A stretch of DNA of 6,792 bases from NCBI GenBank assembly GCA_005878635.1, contig VBLS01000059.1, positions 1-6,792 on the forward strand, written 5' to 3'. A program made the position numbers and the translations under genes. Positions 1-5,760 of the stretch are shown piece after piece. The stretch comes from Methanobacteriota archaeon. Lineage in GTDB: Archaea > Thermoplasmatota > Thermoplasmata > RBG-16-68-12. Within the stretch, counting starts at the first letter, position 1; each line of letters opens with the position of its first letter. The notes under the pieces were generated by a model that worked only from the letters and a program-made list of their open reading frames with translations, did no database searches and was not told where the DNA came from.

Positions 1-789
1 ATCGTCCCCCGCGGCGAGGACGGGCGGATCGTCCACGTTGTTCGACGGGAGGTAGCTCAAGAGCCGACGGATGATTCGGAGGGCCTCGGCTTCGTCCTCG
101 GCCGCAAAATGCGCGACGCCGCTCTTCTCGGCGTGCGTCAGCGCGCCACCGAGGGCCTCGAACGTGACCGACTCCCCGGTCACCGCCTTGATGACCCCTG
201 GACCGGTGATGAACATGTTCGACGTGCCCTTCGCCATGATGATGAAATCGGTCATCGCGGGGCTGTAGACCGCGCCGCCGGCGCACGGCCCGAGGATCGC
301 GCTGATCTGAGGGACGACGCCGGACGCGAGGACGTTGCGGTAGAAGATCTCCGCGTATCCGCCGAGGCTGATGACGCCCTCCTGGATCCGGGCGCCCCCG
401 CTGTCGTTCAGGCCGATCACCGGGGCGCCGACCTTCATCGCCATGTCCATGATCTTGACGATCTTGTTCGCGTGCATCTCGCCGAGGCTTCCGCCGAAGA
501 CCGTGAAGTCCTGAGAGAACACGAACACGGTCCGGCCGTCGATCGTCCCGTGGCCCGTGACCACGCCGTCGCCGGCGATGCGCTTCTGGTCCATCCCGAA
601 CTCCGTCGTCCGATGCTCGACGAAGGCATCCATCTCGACGAAGGACCCGGGATCCAACAGGACGTCGAGCCGCTCCCGCGCGGTGCGCTTGCCCTTCGCC
701 CGCTGGGCGTCCTGGCGATCCTTGCCGCCGCCCATCTTCGCGAGGGCCTTCCGCCGTCGCAGCTCGTCGACGCGCTCGTCGCCCGTCAT
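1..789 (-). CDS. pccB: Propionyl-CoA/methylmalonyl-CoA carboxylase, carboxyltransferase subunit, N-terminal half (cut by window edge)
   Basis: This is the biotin-dependent carboxyltransferase that moves CO2 from carboxybiotin to propionyl-CoA (possibly also acetyl-CoA), giving (S)-methylmalonyl-CoA in the cytoplasm. The 263 visible codons cover the N-terminal crotonase-like domain. They include the family start KGKRTARERLDVLLDPGSF (about residues 32-50), SQDFTVFGGSLGEMHA (91-106), LNDSGGARIQEGV (127-139) and the oxyanion-hole region GPCAGGAVYSPA (167-178). The family is usually a little over 500 residues, so about half lies beyond the left edge. The ATG at 789-787 is the only plausible start, because an in-frame stop lies at 816-814 with no ATG, GTG or TTG between. 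There is no Shine-Dalgarno sequence. It follows the biotin ligase by 75 bases on the same strand, which supplies the cofactor attachment its complex needs. The family call is firm; propionyl rather than acetyl preference is inferred from the nearby mutase and epimerase. Confidence 0.93.
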   Translation of the reverse strand, partial: MTGDERVDELRRRKALAKMGGGKDRQDAQRAKGKRTARERLDVLLDPGSFVEMDAFVEHRTTEFGMDQKRIAGDGVVTGHGTIDGRTVFVFSQDFTVFGGSLGEMHANKIVKIMDMAMKVGAPVIGLNDSGGARIQEGVISLGGYAEIFYRNVLASGVVPQISAILGPCAGGAVYSPAMTDFIIMAKGTSNMFITGPGVIKAVTGESVTFEALGGALTHAEKSGVAHFAAEDEAEALRIIRRLLSYLPSNNVDDPPVLAAGDD

Positions 790-814
790 CGCGCAGACAA
801 ACGCGGAGGCGTGT

Positions 815-822
815 CATTAAGG
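815..822 (-). promoter_or_regulatory. Possible weak TATA-like box upstream of the carboxyltransferase gene
   Basis: On the minus strand CCTTAATG is centred about 29 bases before the carboxyltransferase ATG, the same spacing as the better boxes upstream of the biotin ligase and the membrane protein genes. The sequence is a poor match to an archaeal box, so the gene may instead be read through from the biotin ligase gene. Confidence 0.3.
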
Positions 823-864
823 CTTCGCGGTCATCGAGCGGGCCGGCCATCGTTGCCCGGGACG

Positions 865-1629
865 TCAAGGCAAGATCTTGAGTTGGCCCTCGACGAACTC
901 ATGCTTCGCGTTGTCCTCATCCATGATAATGAGGGCGCCATTCGGCGCGATGTCGTAGGCCCGACCGGTGACGGTCCCCTTCGACGTGGTCGCGCTCACC
1001 TTCTTGCCGATCGTCGTGCATTGACCGCGGTACTCCTTGATGAGGAACTCGATCTTCGTGTTCCGGTACCTCGAATACAGGTCGTCGAGTTGACTGAGCA
1101 GGTAGTCGAGGAACTCGTCGTTCGCGACGAAGAGGTTCACTTCCCGCTTCATCGTCGTGGCGGTCGCCTGGAGGTCCGGAGGCAGGCGGTCGAGGTCCAC
1201 GTTCGTGTTCACGCCGATGCCGATGATGACGTGGTACGTCTCCCGGCGATACACGCCTTCGGAGAGGATCCCCGCGATCTTGCGACCCTGGTAGACCGCG
1301 TCGTTGGGGTACTTCAGGCCCGCGAAGACCCCGAAATGCCGCAACGCCTTGACGACCGGCATCCCGGCGAGGAGGCCGAGGACCCAGGCCTGCGGCTCCT
1401 TCGGGCGGAGGATGACGGAAGCGTACAGCCCTCCCGGCGGCGAGGCCCAGGCGCGACCCTGCCGCCCTTTGCCCGCCGACTGCCGGTCGGCCCAGAGGAC
1501 GAGGCCTTCCTCCAGGTCCGTCTCGAGCAGCTCCTTCGCGGTCTCGTTCGTCGACTCGAGGACATCGAAGTGCCACATGGACCGTCCCACGATCTTTCGG
1601 TTCGGGTCGTGGAACTCGCCGATCTTCAA
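865..1629 (-). CDS. birA: Biotin--[acetyl/propionyl-CoA carboxylase] ligase, stand-alone catalytic type
   Basis: This enzyme activates biotin with ATP and attaches it to the lysine of the biotin carrier protein of carboxylases. Its 254 residues show the catalytic features in order: the substrate-entry motif ESTNETAKEL (25-34), the biotinyl-AMP loop GKGRQGRAW (53-61), KYPND (106-110; KWPND in most homologues, with the biotin-contacting lysine kept) and GRKIAGILSEG (115-125). A small C-terminal domain follows. There is no N-terminal helix-turn-helix, so it should not act as the biotin repressor that E. coli BirA is. The chosen start is TTG at 1629; an ATG at 1578 (before WHFDV) would remove residues that look like part of the fold. 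No Shine-Dalgarno is present, but a TATA-like box sits 28 bases upstream. Its position just before the carboxyltransferase gene links the modifying enzyme with the carboxylase. Confidence 0.93.
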   Translation of the reverse strand: MKIGEFHDPNRKIVGRSMWHFDVLESTNETAKELLETDLEEGLVLWADRQSAGKGRQGRAWASPPGGLYASVILRPKEPQAWVLGLLAGMPVVKALRHFGVFAGLKYPNDAVYQGRKIAGILSEGVYRRETYHVIIGIGVNTNVDLDRLPPDLQATATTMKREVNLFVANDEFLDYLLSQLDDLYSRYRNTKIEFLIKEYRGQCTTIGKKVSATTSKGTVTGRAYDIAPNGALIIMDEDNAKHEFVEGQLKILP

Positions 1630-1632
1630 CGG

Positions 1633-1653
1633 AAAAATCGGACGCGCGGCGTC
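1633..1653 (-). terminator. Short hairpin followed by T5, terminator-like, in front of the biotin ligase gene
   Basis: On the minus strand GACGC-CGC-GCGTC (1653-1641) forms a perfect 5-bp stem with a 3-base loop, followed after CGA by TTTTT (1637-1633). It lies just after the membrane protein gene and ends four bases before the biotin ligase start, so it could end the upstream transcript. The short stem makes this a moderate call; T-runs alone can end transcription in Archaea. Confidence 0.4.
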
Positions 1654-1661
1654 TATTTCAA
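1653..1661 (-). promoter_or_regulatory. TATA-like box TTGAAATAG upstream of the biotin ligase gene
   Basis: TTGAAATAG on the minus strand is centred 28 bases before the TTG start of the biotin ligase. This matches the box-to-start distance of a leaderless archaeal transcript. The same nine bases occur upstream of purM (5568-5560). Confidence 0.55.
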
Positions 1662-1671
1662 CGTTCCCGGC

Positions 1672-2349
1672 TCACGTCGTCGCCCGGACCGCGGCGGGCG
1701 CCTTCGCCTTCGACAGATCCTGGCTCGCGAGGAAGCCCCAGAACATGACCGCGATCCCGACGAACTCGCCGATGTACAGGGCCCAGGAAAGCCCGAAGCG
1801 CGCGAGGGACCCGCCCGCCGCGATGATCACGGCCCCGATCCCGATCCAGAGGTTGAAGAGCATGCGGGTGCGCCAGAAGGAGTAGGCGGCGATCCCGATC
1901 AGCGCGACGCTGCCAGGGATCGTGAAGAGCGGGGAATAGATCCGGACGCTGTCCGGCAACGCCGTCCCCGCGACCGGAATGGACGAGGCGAAGGCCGCGG
2001 TGTTGACGGTCGCGCCGGCGACGGCGACCGCGAAGCCGGCGAAGAGGACCAACGTATAGAGGGCGAAGCCGAGGCCCGCCCGCCGGTGGATCAGCAGGAC
2101 GGAACCGATGCCGAGGACCGCGACGAGTGGCGCCGCCACGAGGTAGTACGCTTTGTAGGTCGACGGAGTCCATCCGTAGGCTTCCGCGAGAAACTGCGTG
2201 AAGGCCGCGACGCCGTACAAGGCGAGGCCTAGGGCCCACGCAAGCTGGAACGGTTTTCGGCGGGAGATCCATTGGTTGACCACGAGGGCCGCAAAGATGA
2301 AGCTCACGACCGTCGCGCCGAGCGATACCGCTGCGCCTTCCGTGGACAT
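1672..2349 (-). CDS. Unidentified seven-helix integral membrane protein
   Basis: I do not recognise a characterised family. The 225 residues contain about seven hydrophobic segments, near residues 6-28, 34-56, 65-87, 93-115, 138-159, 164-184 and 187-208. The loops are short, and the polar C-terminus (SQDLSKAKAPAAVRATT) is probably cytoplasmic. Conserved-looking polar features are RRKPFQLAW between helices 1 and 2 and the YKAYYLVAAPLVAVLG stretch of helix 3. No signal peptide cleavage site, transporter signature, haem ligand pattern or catalytic motif is evident. It lies between the epimerase and the biotin ligase on the same strand, 42 bases before the ligase. It has its own good TATA-like box, so it may simply be inserted in the cluster. 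A role in carboxylate or vitamin uptake could be suggested from position alone but nothing in the protein supports it. The ATG at 2349 is well placed relative to the box. Confidence 0.8.
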   Translation of the reverse strand: MSTEGAAVSLGATVVSFIFAALVVNQWISRRKPFQLAWALGLALYGVAAFTQFLAEAYGWTPSTYKAYYLVAAPLVAVLGIGSVLLIHRRAGLGFALYTLVLFAGFAVAVAGATVNTAAFASSIPVAGTALPDSVRIYSPLFTIPGSVALIGIAAYSFWRTRMLFNLWIGIGAVIIAAGGSLARFGLSWALYIGEFVGIAVMFWGFLASQDLSKAKAPAAVRATT

Positions 2350-2374
2350 CGAGGGCCGCGGACCGAGGCCGCTC

Positions 2375-2382
2375 GGATAAAG
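2375..2382 (-). promoter_or_regulatory. Archaeal-type TATA box (CTTTATCC) upstream of the membrane protein gene
   Basis: CTTTATCC on the minus strand is centred about 29 bases before the ATG at 2349, in an otherwise GC-rich spacer. There is no Shine-Dalgarno near the ATG. Together these suggest a leaderless transcript starting at or next to the start codon. This is the clearest archaeal promoter in the window. Confidence 0.6.
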
Positions 2383-2405
2383 ATTCGCGATGGAATTCAG
2401 CCTAA

Positions 2406-2435
2406 TCCCGCTGACGGCTCGAGCCCTCAGGGGGA
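2406..2435 (-). terminator. Imperfect 30-base inverted repeat spanning the epimerase stop codon
   Basis: The arms pair as TCCC/GGGA, CTGA/TCAG and GGC/GCC around a TCGA loop, with only two mismatched positions (2410/2431 and 2415/2426). The core GGCTCGAGCC (2416-2425) is a perfect palindrome. The epimerase stop (2429-2427) is inside one arm. It sits at the end of the mutase-epimerase pair, between it and the next promoter, so a 3'-end or stabilising hairpin is plausible. There is no T-run after it, so it is not a classical intrinsic terminator. Confidence 0.4.
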
Positions 2436-2828
2436 GTCTTGGACGAGTTCGAGGAGGACGCCGCGGGCCGATCGCGGGTGGAGGAAGGCGACGAGCCGTC
2501 CATGGGCCCCGGGTCGCGGTTCGGCGTCGATCAACTCGAGGCCTTGCTCTCGGAGGCGGCGCATCTCCTCGCGAATGTCGCGGACGGAGAAGGCCAGGTG
2601 ATGCAGGCCTTCGCCGCGACGCTCGATGAACCGGGCGATCACGCCTTGCGGCGAAAGGGACTCGAGGAGTTCAATCCGGACCGGGCCGGCCCGGAGGAAG
2701 GCGACCCGCACGCCCTGCGCCGAGACGTCCTCGGCCGGCTCGGCCTCGAATCCGAGCTTGCGGTAGTCGGCTAGGGCCTCGTCGAGCCGGCGGACCGCGA
2801 CCCCGATGTGGTGGGCGGGCCCGATCAT
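2427..2828 (-). CDS. mce: Methylmalonyl-CoA epimerase
   Basis: This cytoplasmic metal-dependent enzyme interconverts (S)- and (R)-methylmalonyl-CoA, joining the carboxylase product to the mutase substrate. It is a complete 133-residue single-unit member of the vicinal oxygen chelate (glyoxalase-like) fold, the usual length. It has two beta-alpha-beta-beta-beta halves: HHIGVAVRRLDEALADY (6-22) opens the first and GEGLHHLAFSVRDI (72-85) the second. Likely metal ligands are His7, His77 and Glu127 in GVLLELVQ. IELLE (52-56) and RPGAHGRLVAFLHP (105-118) are further family hallmarks. Its ATG at 2828 overlaps the mutase TGA in an ATGA arrangement, so the two are probably translated together. The purine-rich AAGGCAGGAAG just upstream is the only Shine-Dalgarno-like stretch among the minus-strand genes here. 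The assignment is supported by both sequence and context. Confidence 0.95.
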   Translation of the reverse strand: MIGPAHHIGVAVRRLDEALADYRKLGFEAEPAEDVSAQGVRVAFLRAGPVRIELLESLSPQGVIARFIERRGEGLHHLAFSVRDIREEMRRLREQGLELIDAEPRPGAHGRLVAFLHPRSARGVLLELVQDSP

Positions 2829-4471
2829 ACTTCCTGCCTTGGCCGGTAGGTCCCGAACACCGTCCGGAGGACGTCGCTGATCTCCCCGAGCGTCGCCTTC
2901 GCCTGCACGGCCTCGATGATCGCCGGCATGACGTTCTCGTCCTTGCGAGCGACGTCCTCAAGGCGGCCGAGATGCCTCTTCGCCGCCTTCGGATCCCGGC
3001 CCTCGCGGAACTGCCGCAACGTTCGAACCCGTTCCGCGGCGAGCTTGGGGTTCGTCTTGGGGATCGGGATCCGCTCGCCCTCCTCGACGAAGGCATTCAC
3101 GCCGACGACCGTCCGCTCCCCCCGTTCGAGCTCGACCTGGTAGCGGTAGGCCGAATCGGCGACCTGCAGCTGGACCCAACCGGACTCGATCGCCTTGCGC
3201 ATGCCGCCCCGGCGGTCCACTTCGCGGATCAGGGCGGCGGCCTCCGCCTCGAGACGGTCCGTCAGGGACTCGACCACGGCCGAGCCGCCCGCGGGATCGA
3301 CCGTGTTCGCGACGCCGCTCTCGTGGGCGAGGATCTGCTGGGTGCGCAACGCGAGCCGCACGGCCTTCTCGGACGGCAGGGAAAGGGCCTCGTCCATGCT
3401 GTTCGTATGGAGGGACTGGGCACCGCCGAGGACGGCGGCGAGGGCCTGCACCGCCACGCGGACCGCGTTGATCTCCGGCTGTTGGGCCGTCAGCGTGACC
3501 CCCGCCGTCTGCGCGTGAAACCGGAGCGCCATCGACTCCGCCTGCTTCGCGTGGAACCGGTCCCGCATGATCGTCCCCCAGAGGCGGCGGGCGGCCCGGA
3601 ACTTCGCGACCTCTTCGAGCAAGTCGATGTGGGCGTTGAAGAAGAACGAGATCTGCGGGGCGATCGCGTCGACATCGAGGCCTCGGGCCACCGCCTCATC
3701 GAGGTACGCGATCCCGTTCGCCAGCGTGAACCCGATCTCTTGCACCGCGGTCGCGCCGGCCTCGCGGATGTGGTATCCGCTCACGCTGATCGCGTTCCAT
3801 CGCGGCACCTCGTGCGAACAGAACTCGATCACATCGAGGGCGAGGCGCATCGAAGGGCCCGGCGGATAGATGTACGTGGAGCGCGCGACGTACTCCTTGA
3901 GGATGTCGTTCTGGACCGTGCCCCGCAGCGCCTCCCGGCGGATGCCTCGGCCCTCGGCGACGGCGATGTAGAGGGCGAGCAGGATCGGCGCGGTCGCGTT
4001 GATCGTCATGCTCGTGCTGACGCGGTCGAGCGGCAGGCCGTCGAACAGCCGGCCCATGTCCTCGATCGTCGAGATCGCCACGCCGACGCGCCCGACCTCG
4101 CCTCGGGCGAGGGGCGCGTCGCTGTCGTATCCCATCTGCGTCGGCAAGTCGAAGGCGACGCTCAAGCCCTCGTTCCCGTGCTCGAGGAGATACCGGAACC
4201 GCCGGTTCGTCTCCTTCGCGGTCCCGAAACCCGCGTACTGGCGCATCGTCCAGAGGCGGCCGCGGTACATCGTGGCCCGCGCGCCGCGGGTGAAGGGCGG
4301 CTCGCCCGGGAATCCGAGCGTCGCCGCGAAGTCCGCGGGGGAGTGGTGGGGCGGCGTCAGGACGACGTCCAAAGGGAGGTCGCTGCCGGTCTTGCCCGAC
4401 GCGGTCAATGGGGCCGATCGTCCTTGTTCGCGCTTCGCGGGAGACCGCGGACGCTTCTTCCGTGTCGCCAT
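2825..4471 (-). CDS. mcmA: Methylmalonyl-CoA mutase, large (catalytic, substrate-binding) subunit
   Basis: With adenosylcobalamin, this enzyme rearranges (R)-methylmalonyl-CoA to succinyl-CoA by radical chemistry. The 548 residues are the TIM-barrel subunit of the split type; the sequence stops at TLGEISDVLRTVFGTY and has no C-terminal B12-binding domain (no DxHxxG), so a separate small subunit must exist elsewhere. Residues fixing the substrate as methylmalonyl rather than isobutyryl are present. Tyr79 in RQYAGFGTA and Arg197 in VARSTYIYPP match Tyr89 and Arg207 of the Propionibacterium enzyme, Ala106 matches Ala116, and Tyr233-His234 in SGYHIREAGATA match Tyr243-His244. The family's APRLSFF reads APQISFF here (Gln273). 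TQSLHTNS-type and VDPAGGSAVVE motifs follow. The first 30 or so residues are basic, rich in Lys/Arg/Ser, and look disordered. The ATG at 4471 follows purM by 45 bases, with a possible box at 4503-4510. The stop overlaps the epimerase start. Confidence 0.96.
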   Translation of the reverse strand: MATRKKRPRSPAKREQGRSAPLTASGKTGSDLPLDVVLTPPHHSPADFAATLGFPGEPPFTRGARATMYRGRLWTMRQYAGFGTAKETNRRFRYLLEHGNEGLSVAFDLPTQMGYDSDAPLARGEVGRVGVAISTIEDMGRLFDGLPLDRVSTSMTINATAPILLALYIAVAEGRGIRREALRGTVQNDILKEYVARSTYIYPPGPSMRLALDVIEFCSHEVPRWNAISVSGYHIREAGATAVQEIGFTLANGIAYLDEAVARGLDVDAIAPQISFFFNAHIDLLEEVAKFRAARRLWGTIMRDRFHAKQAESMALRFHAQTAGVTLTAQQPEINAVRVAVQALAAVLGGAQSLHTNSMDEALSLPSEKAVRLALRTQQILAHESGVANTVDPAGGSAVVESLTDRLEAEAAALIREVDRRGGMRKAIESGWVQLQVADSAYRYQVELERGERTVVGVNAFVEEGERIPIPKTNPKLAAERVRTLRQFREGRDPKAAKRHLGRLEDVARKDENVMPAIIEAVQAKATLGEISDVLRTVFGTYRPRQEV

Positions 4472-4502
4472 GGCCCTTCGGACGTCGGACCAATGGACCC
4501 GC

Positions 4503-4510
4503 GGATAAGG
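4503..4510 (-). promoter_or_regulatory. Possible TATA-like box (CCTTATCC) between purM and the mutase gene
   Basis: CCTTATCC on the minus strand resembles the CTTTATCC box of the membrane protein gene and is centred about 35 bases before the mutase ATG, which would leave a short leader of about 9 bases. It suggests the mutase-epimerase pair can be transcribed independently of purM. The spacing differs from the other boxes, so the call is tentative. Confidence 0.4.
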
Positions 4511-4516
4511 GTTGCG

Positions 4517-5545
4517 TCAATAGGTCGTCCAGGACAGGCCGAGCGGAGGGACCGTCACGCCCCGCCCTCGTTCGACGCTCCCGACGACGCGCGCGTTCAC
4601 CTCCGGGCGGAGGGATCGGATGATCGGCTTCGCCGCGTCCTCCGGCGCGACGATCGCGAAGCCCATCCCCATGTTGAACGTCTGATACATCTCCGACGGT
4701 GCGATGCCGCCGAGCATCTGGAGACCCCGGAACACGGGGGGCACCTCGAGCGGCTCCGAGATCCGGAACTCGACGTTCGGCTTGAGCCGGACCAAGTTCC
4801 GGACCCCGCCGCCAGTGATGTGCGCCATCCCGTGGACCTTCCCGCGACCGAGGGCCCGCAGGACCGGACGGACGTAAATCGCGGTCGGCTCGAGGAGCTC
4901 CTCCCCCCAGGGCCGTCCGCTTTCCGGGACGGAATCGAAGATCGTCAGGGCCGAGTCCGCGAGGACCCGTCGGGCCAGCGTGAGGCCGTTCGAGTGGATC
5001 CCTGTGCTCGGAAGGCCGATGATCACGTCGCCCGGCCGGATCGCCCGGCCGTCGATGATCTTCGTCTTGCGGACGGCCCCGAAGCAGGTCCCCGCGAGGT
5101 CGATCTCCCGGATGAGTTCCGGGACGACGGCGACTTCCCCGCCGATGATCGAGACGTTCGCGAGCTCCGCGCCTCGGTTCAGGCCGACGCCGATCTGGCG
5201 GGCGACTTCCTGGTCGTAGGCCGAAATCGCGACGTAGTCGACGAACGCAAGCGGCTCCGCCCCGATGCAGATCATGTCGTTCACGTTCATCGCGACGCAG
5301 TCGATGCCGATCGTGTCCCACCGGCGCATCTCCTTCGCGATGAGGACCTTCGTGCCGACGCTGTCCGTGCAGAGGGAGAGAGCATGGGACCCGAAGTCGA
5401 CGAGGCCGGTGAAGTGGCCAATCTTCGTGAGGGGTCTGCCTACGCCCTTCCGTCGATAGCGCAGGGCAGCGACGAGGGCGGCGATGTGCGCCGCCTTCTC
5501 GTCCTGACTCACGCCGGCCTCCGCATAGGTGCGGACCACGCGCAA
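4517..5545 (-). CDS. purM: Phosphoribosylformylglycinamidine cyclo-ligase (AIR synthetase)
   Basis: This enzyme closes the imidazole ring in de novo purine synthesis, converting FGAM and ATP to aminoimidazole ribonucleotide. The roughly 342 residues cover both domains. The N-terminal ATP-binding domain has TYAEAGV (6-12), the signature CTDSVGTKVLIAKE and GIDCVAMNVNDMICIGAEPL. The C-terminal domain has GLPSTGIHSNGLTLAR, the MAHITGGGVRNL loop and FNMGMGFAIV. Length is normal for the family. The start is uncertain: TTG at 5545 gives the longest form, whereas GTG at 5539 lies about 25 bases from the TATA-like box and suits a leaderless transcript better. Neither has a Shine-Dalgarno sequence, and the difference is only two residues. 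It heads the minus-strand run but has no pathway link with the propionyl-CoA genes behind it. No other purine gene is visible. Confidence 0.95.
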   Translation of the reverse strand: MRVVRTYAEAGVSQDEKAAHIAALVAALRYRRKGVGRPLTKIGHFTGLVDFGSHALSLCTDSVGTKVLIAKEMRRWDTIGIDCVAMNVNDMICIGAEPLAFVDYVAISAYDQEVARQIGVGLNRGAELANVSIIGGEVAVVPELIREIDLAGTCFGAVRKTKIIDGRAIRPGDVIIGLPSTGIHSNGLTLARRVLADSALTIFDSVPESGRPWGEELLEPTAIYVRPVLRALGRGKVHGMAHITGGGVRNLVRLKPNVEFRISEPLEVPPVFRGLQMLGGIAPSEMYQTFNMGMGFAIVAPEDAAKPIIRSLRPEVNARVVGSVERGRGVTVPPLGLSWTTY

Positions 5546-5559
5546 GCAACCAAGCGCGG

Positions 5560-5568
5560 CTATTTCAA
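5560..5568 (-). promoter_or_regulatory. TATA-like box TTGAAATAG upstream of purM
   Basis: The nine bases TTGAAATAG are identical to the box before the biotin ligase gene. The centre is 25 bases before the GTG at 5539 and 19 before the TTG at 5545, so the box bears on the purM start choice. Confidence 0.5.
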
Positions 5569-5587
5569 GGGTACGCGGGCCGCCGGC

Positions 5588-5599
5588 TTAACATGTTAA
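5588..5599. repeat. Perfect 12-base palindrome TTAACATGTTAA
   Basis: A perfect dyad about 20 bases upstream of the purM TATA-like box, a position fitting a transcription factor site. The surrounding GGCTTAACATGTTAACCG resembles GGCTTACCGGTTAACCG at 5743-5759, so the two may bind the same protein. Confidence 0.5.
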
Positions 5600-5672
5600 C
5601 CGTAACTGCTCGGCCGCGGGCCGGGCCTGCGGGCGCGTGAGTAGCGCGCGCGGCGCGCCGACGAGTGCGGAA

Positions 5673-5704
5673 AGTAATCTGACAGCGGGCCGGTGCCCGT
5701 TACT
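5673..5704. repeat. Two-part inverted repeat (possible RNA hairpin)
   Basis: AGTAA (5673-5677) pairs with TTACT (5700-5704), and inside it CGGGC (5686-5690) pairs with GCCCG (5695-5699) around a CGGT loop. An 8-base bulge lies on the left side. No T-run follows it on either strand, so it is not an obvious terminator. Its function is unknown. Confidence 0.4.
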
Positions 5705-5716
5705 CTCCGGTTTGTG

Positions 5717-5722
5717 TTATAG
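5717..5722 (+). promoter_or_regulatory. Possible TATA-like box (TTATAG) for the plus-strand gene
   Basis: TTATAG within GTGTTATAGTAAG is the best AT-rich box upstream of the plus-strand gene. A transcript starting about 25 bases downstream would begin just after the C tract and have a leader of about 50 bases. An alternative AT-rich segment, CTTAGATTTC (5774-5783), is closer to the start codon. Confidence 0.3.
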
Positions 5723-5728
5723 TAAGAA

Positions 5729-5740
5729 CCCCCCCCCCCC
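5729..5740 (+). repeat. Twelve-base C homopolymer followed by GGGG
   Basis: Twelve consecutive C residues are followed directly by four G. Tracts this long are prone to slippage in replication and to sequencing error. It lies between the possible TTATAG box and the expected transcription start of the plus-strand gene. Confidence 0.8.
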
Positions 5741-5748
5741 GGGGCTTA

Positions 5749-5760
5749 CCGGTTAACCGG
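5749..5760. repeat. Perfect 12-base palindrome CCGGTTAACCGG
   Basis: A perfect dyad 34 bases before the start of the plus-strand gene, sharing GTTAACCG with the site near purM. It could be an operator for a regulator acting on both divergent genes. Confidence 0.5.

Noticed and set aside
839..859. CGGGC/GCCCG pairing after the biotin ligase gene as a terminator
   Set aside because: Only five base pairs around an 11-base loop, with no T-run; too weak to claim.
109..2232. A 707-codon open frame on the plus strand opposite the carboxylase, biotin ligase and membrane protein genes
   Set aside because: Its translation is low-complexity, rich in Arg, Asp, Glu and Pro, with no domain signal. It crosses three recognised genes and their spacers, and arises from high GC at third codon positions of the true genes.
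3696..5549. A 617-codon minus-strand frame overlapping purM and the mutase in another frame
   Set aside because: It is Arg/Pro/Gly-rich without domains, whereas the overlapping frame encodes PurM and the mutase with all their motifs.
2972..5599. An 875-codon open frame on the plus strand opposite the mutase and purM
   Set aside because: Same compositional artefact; it runs antisense through two unmistakable enzymes and shows no recognisable motif.
5635..5652. GTGAGTAGCGCG, reminiscent of the 16S rRNA segment GTGAGTAACGCG
   Set aside because: Similarity is limited to about a dozen bases and the flanking sequence does not continue as rRNA.
5636..5682. Possible C/D-box guide RNA (GTGAGTA as C box, CTGA as D box)
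   Set aside because: The C box departs from RTGATGA and no C'/D' pair or terminal stem is visible.
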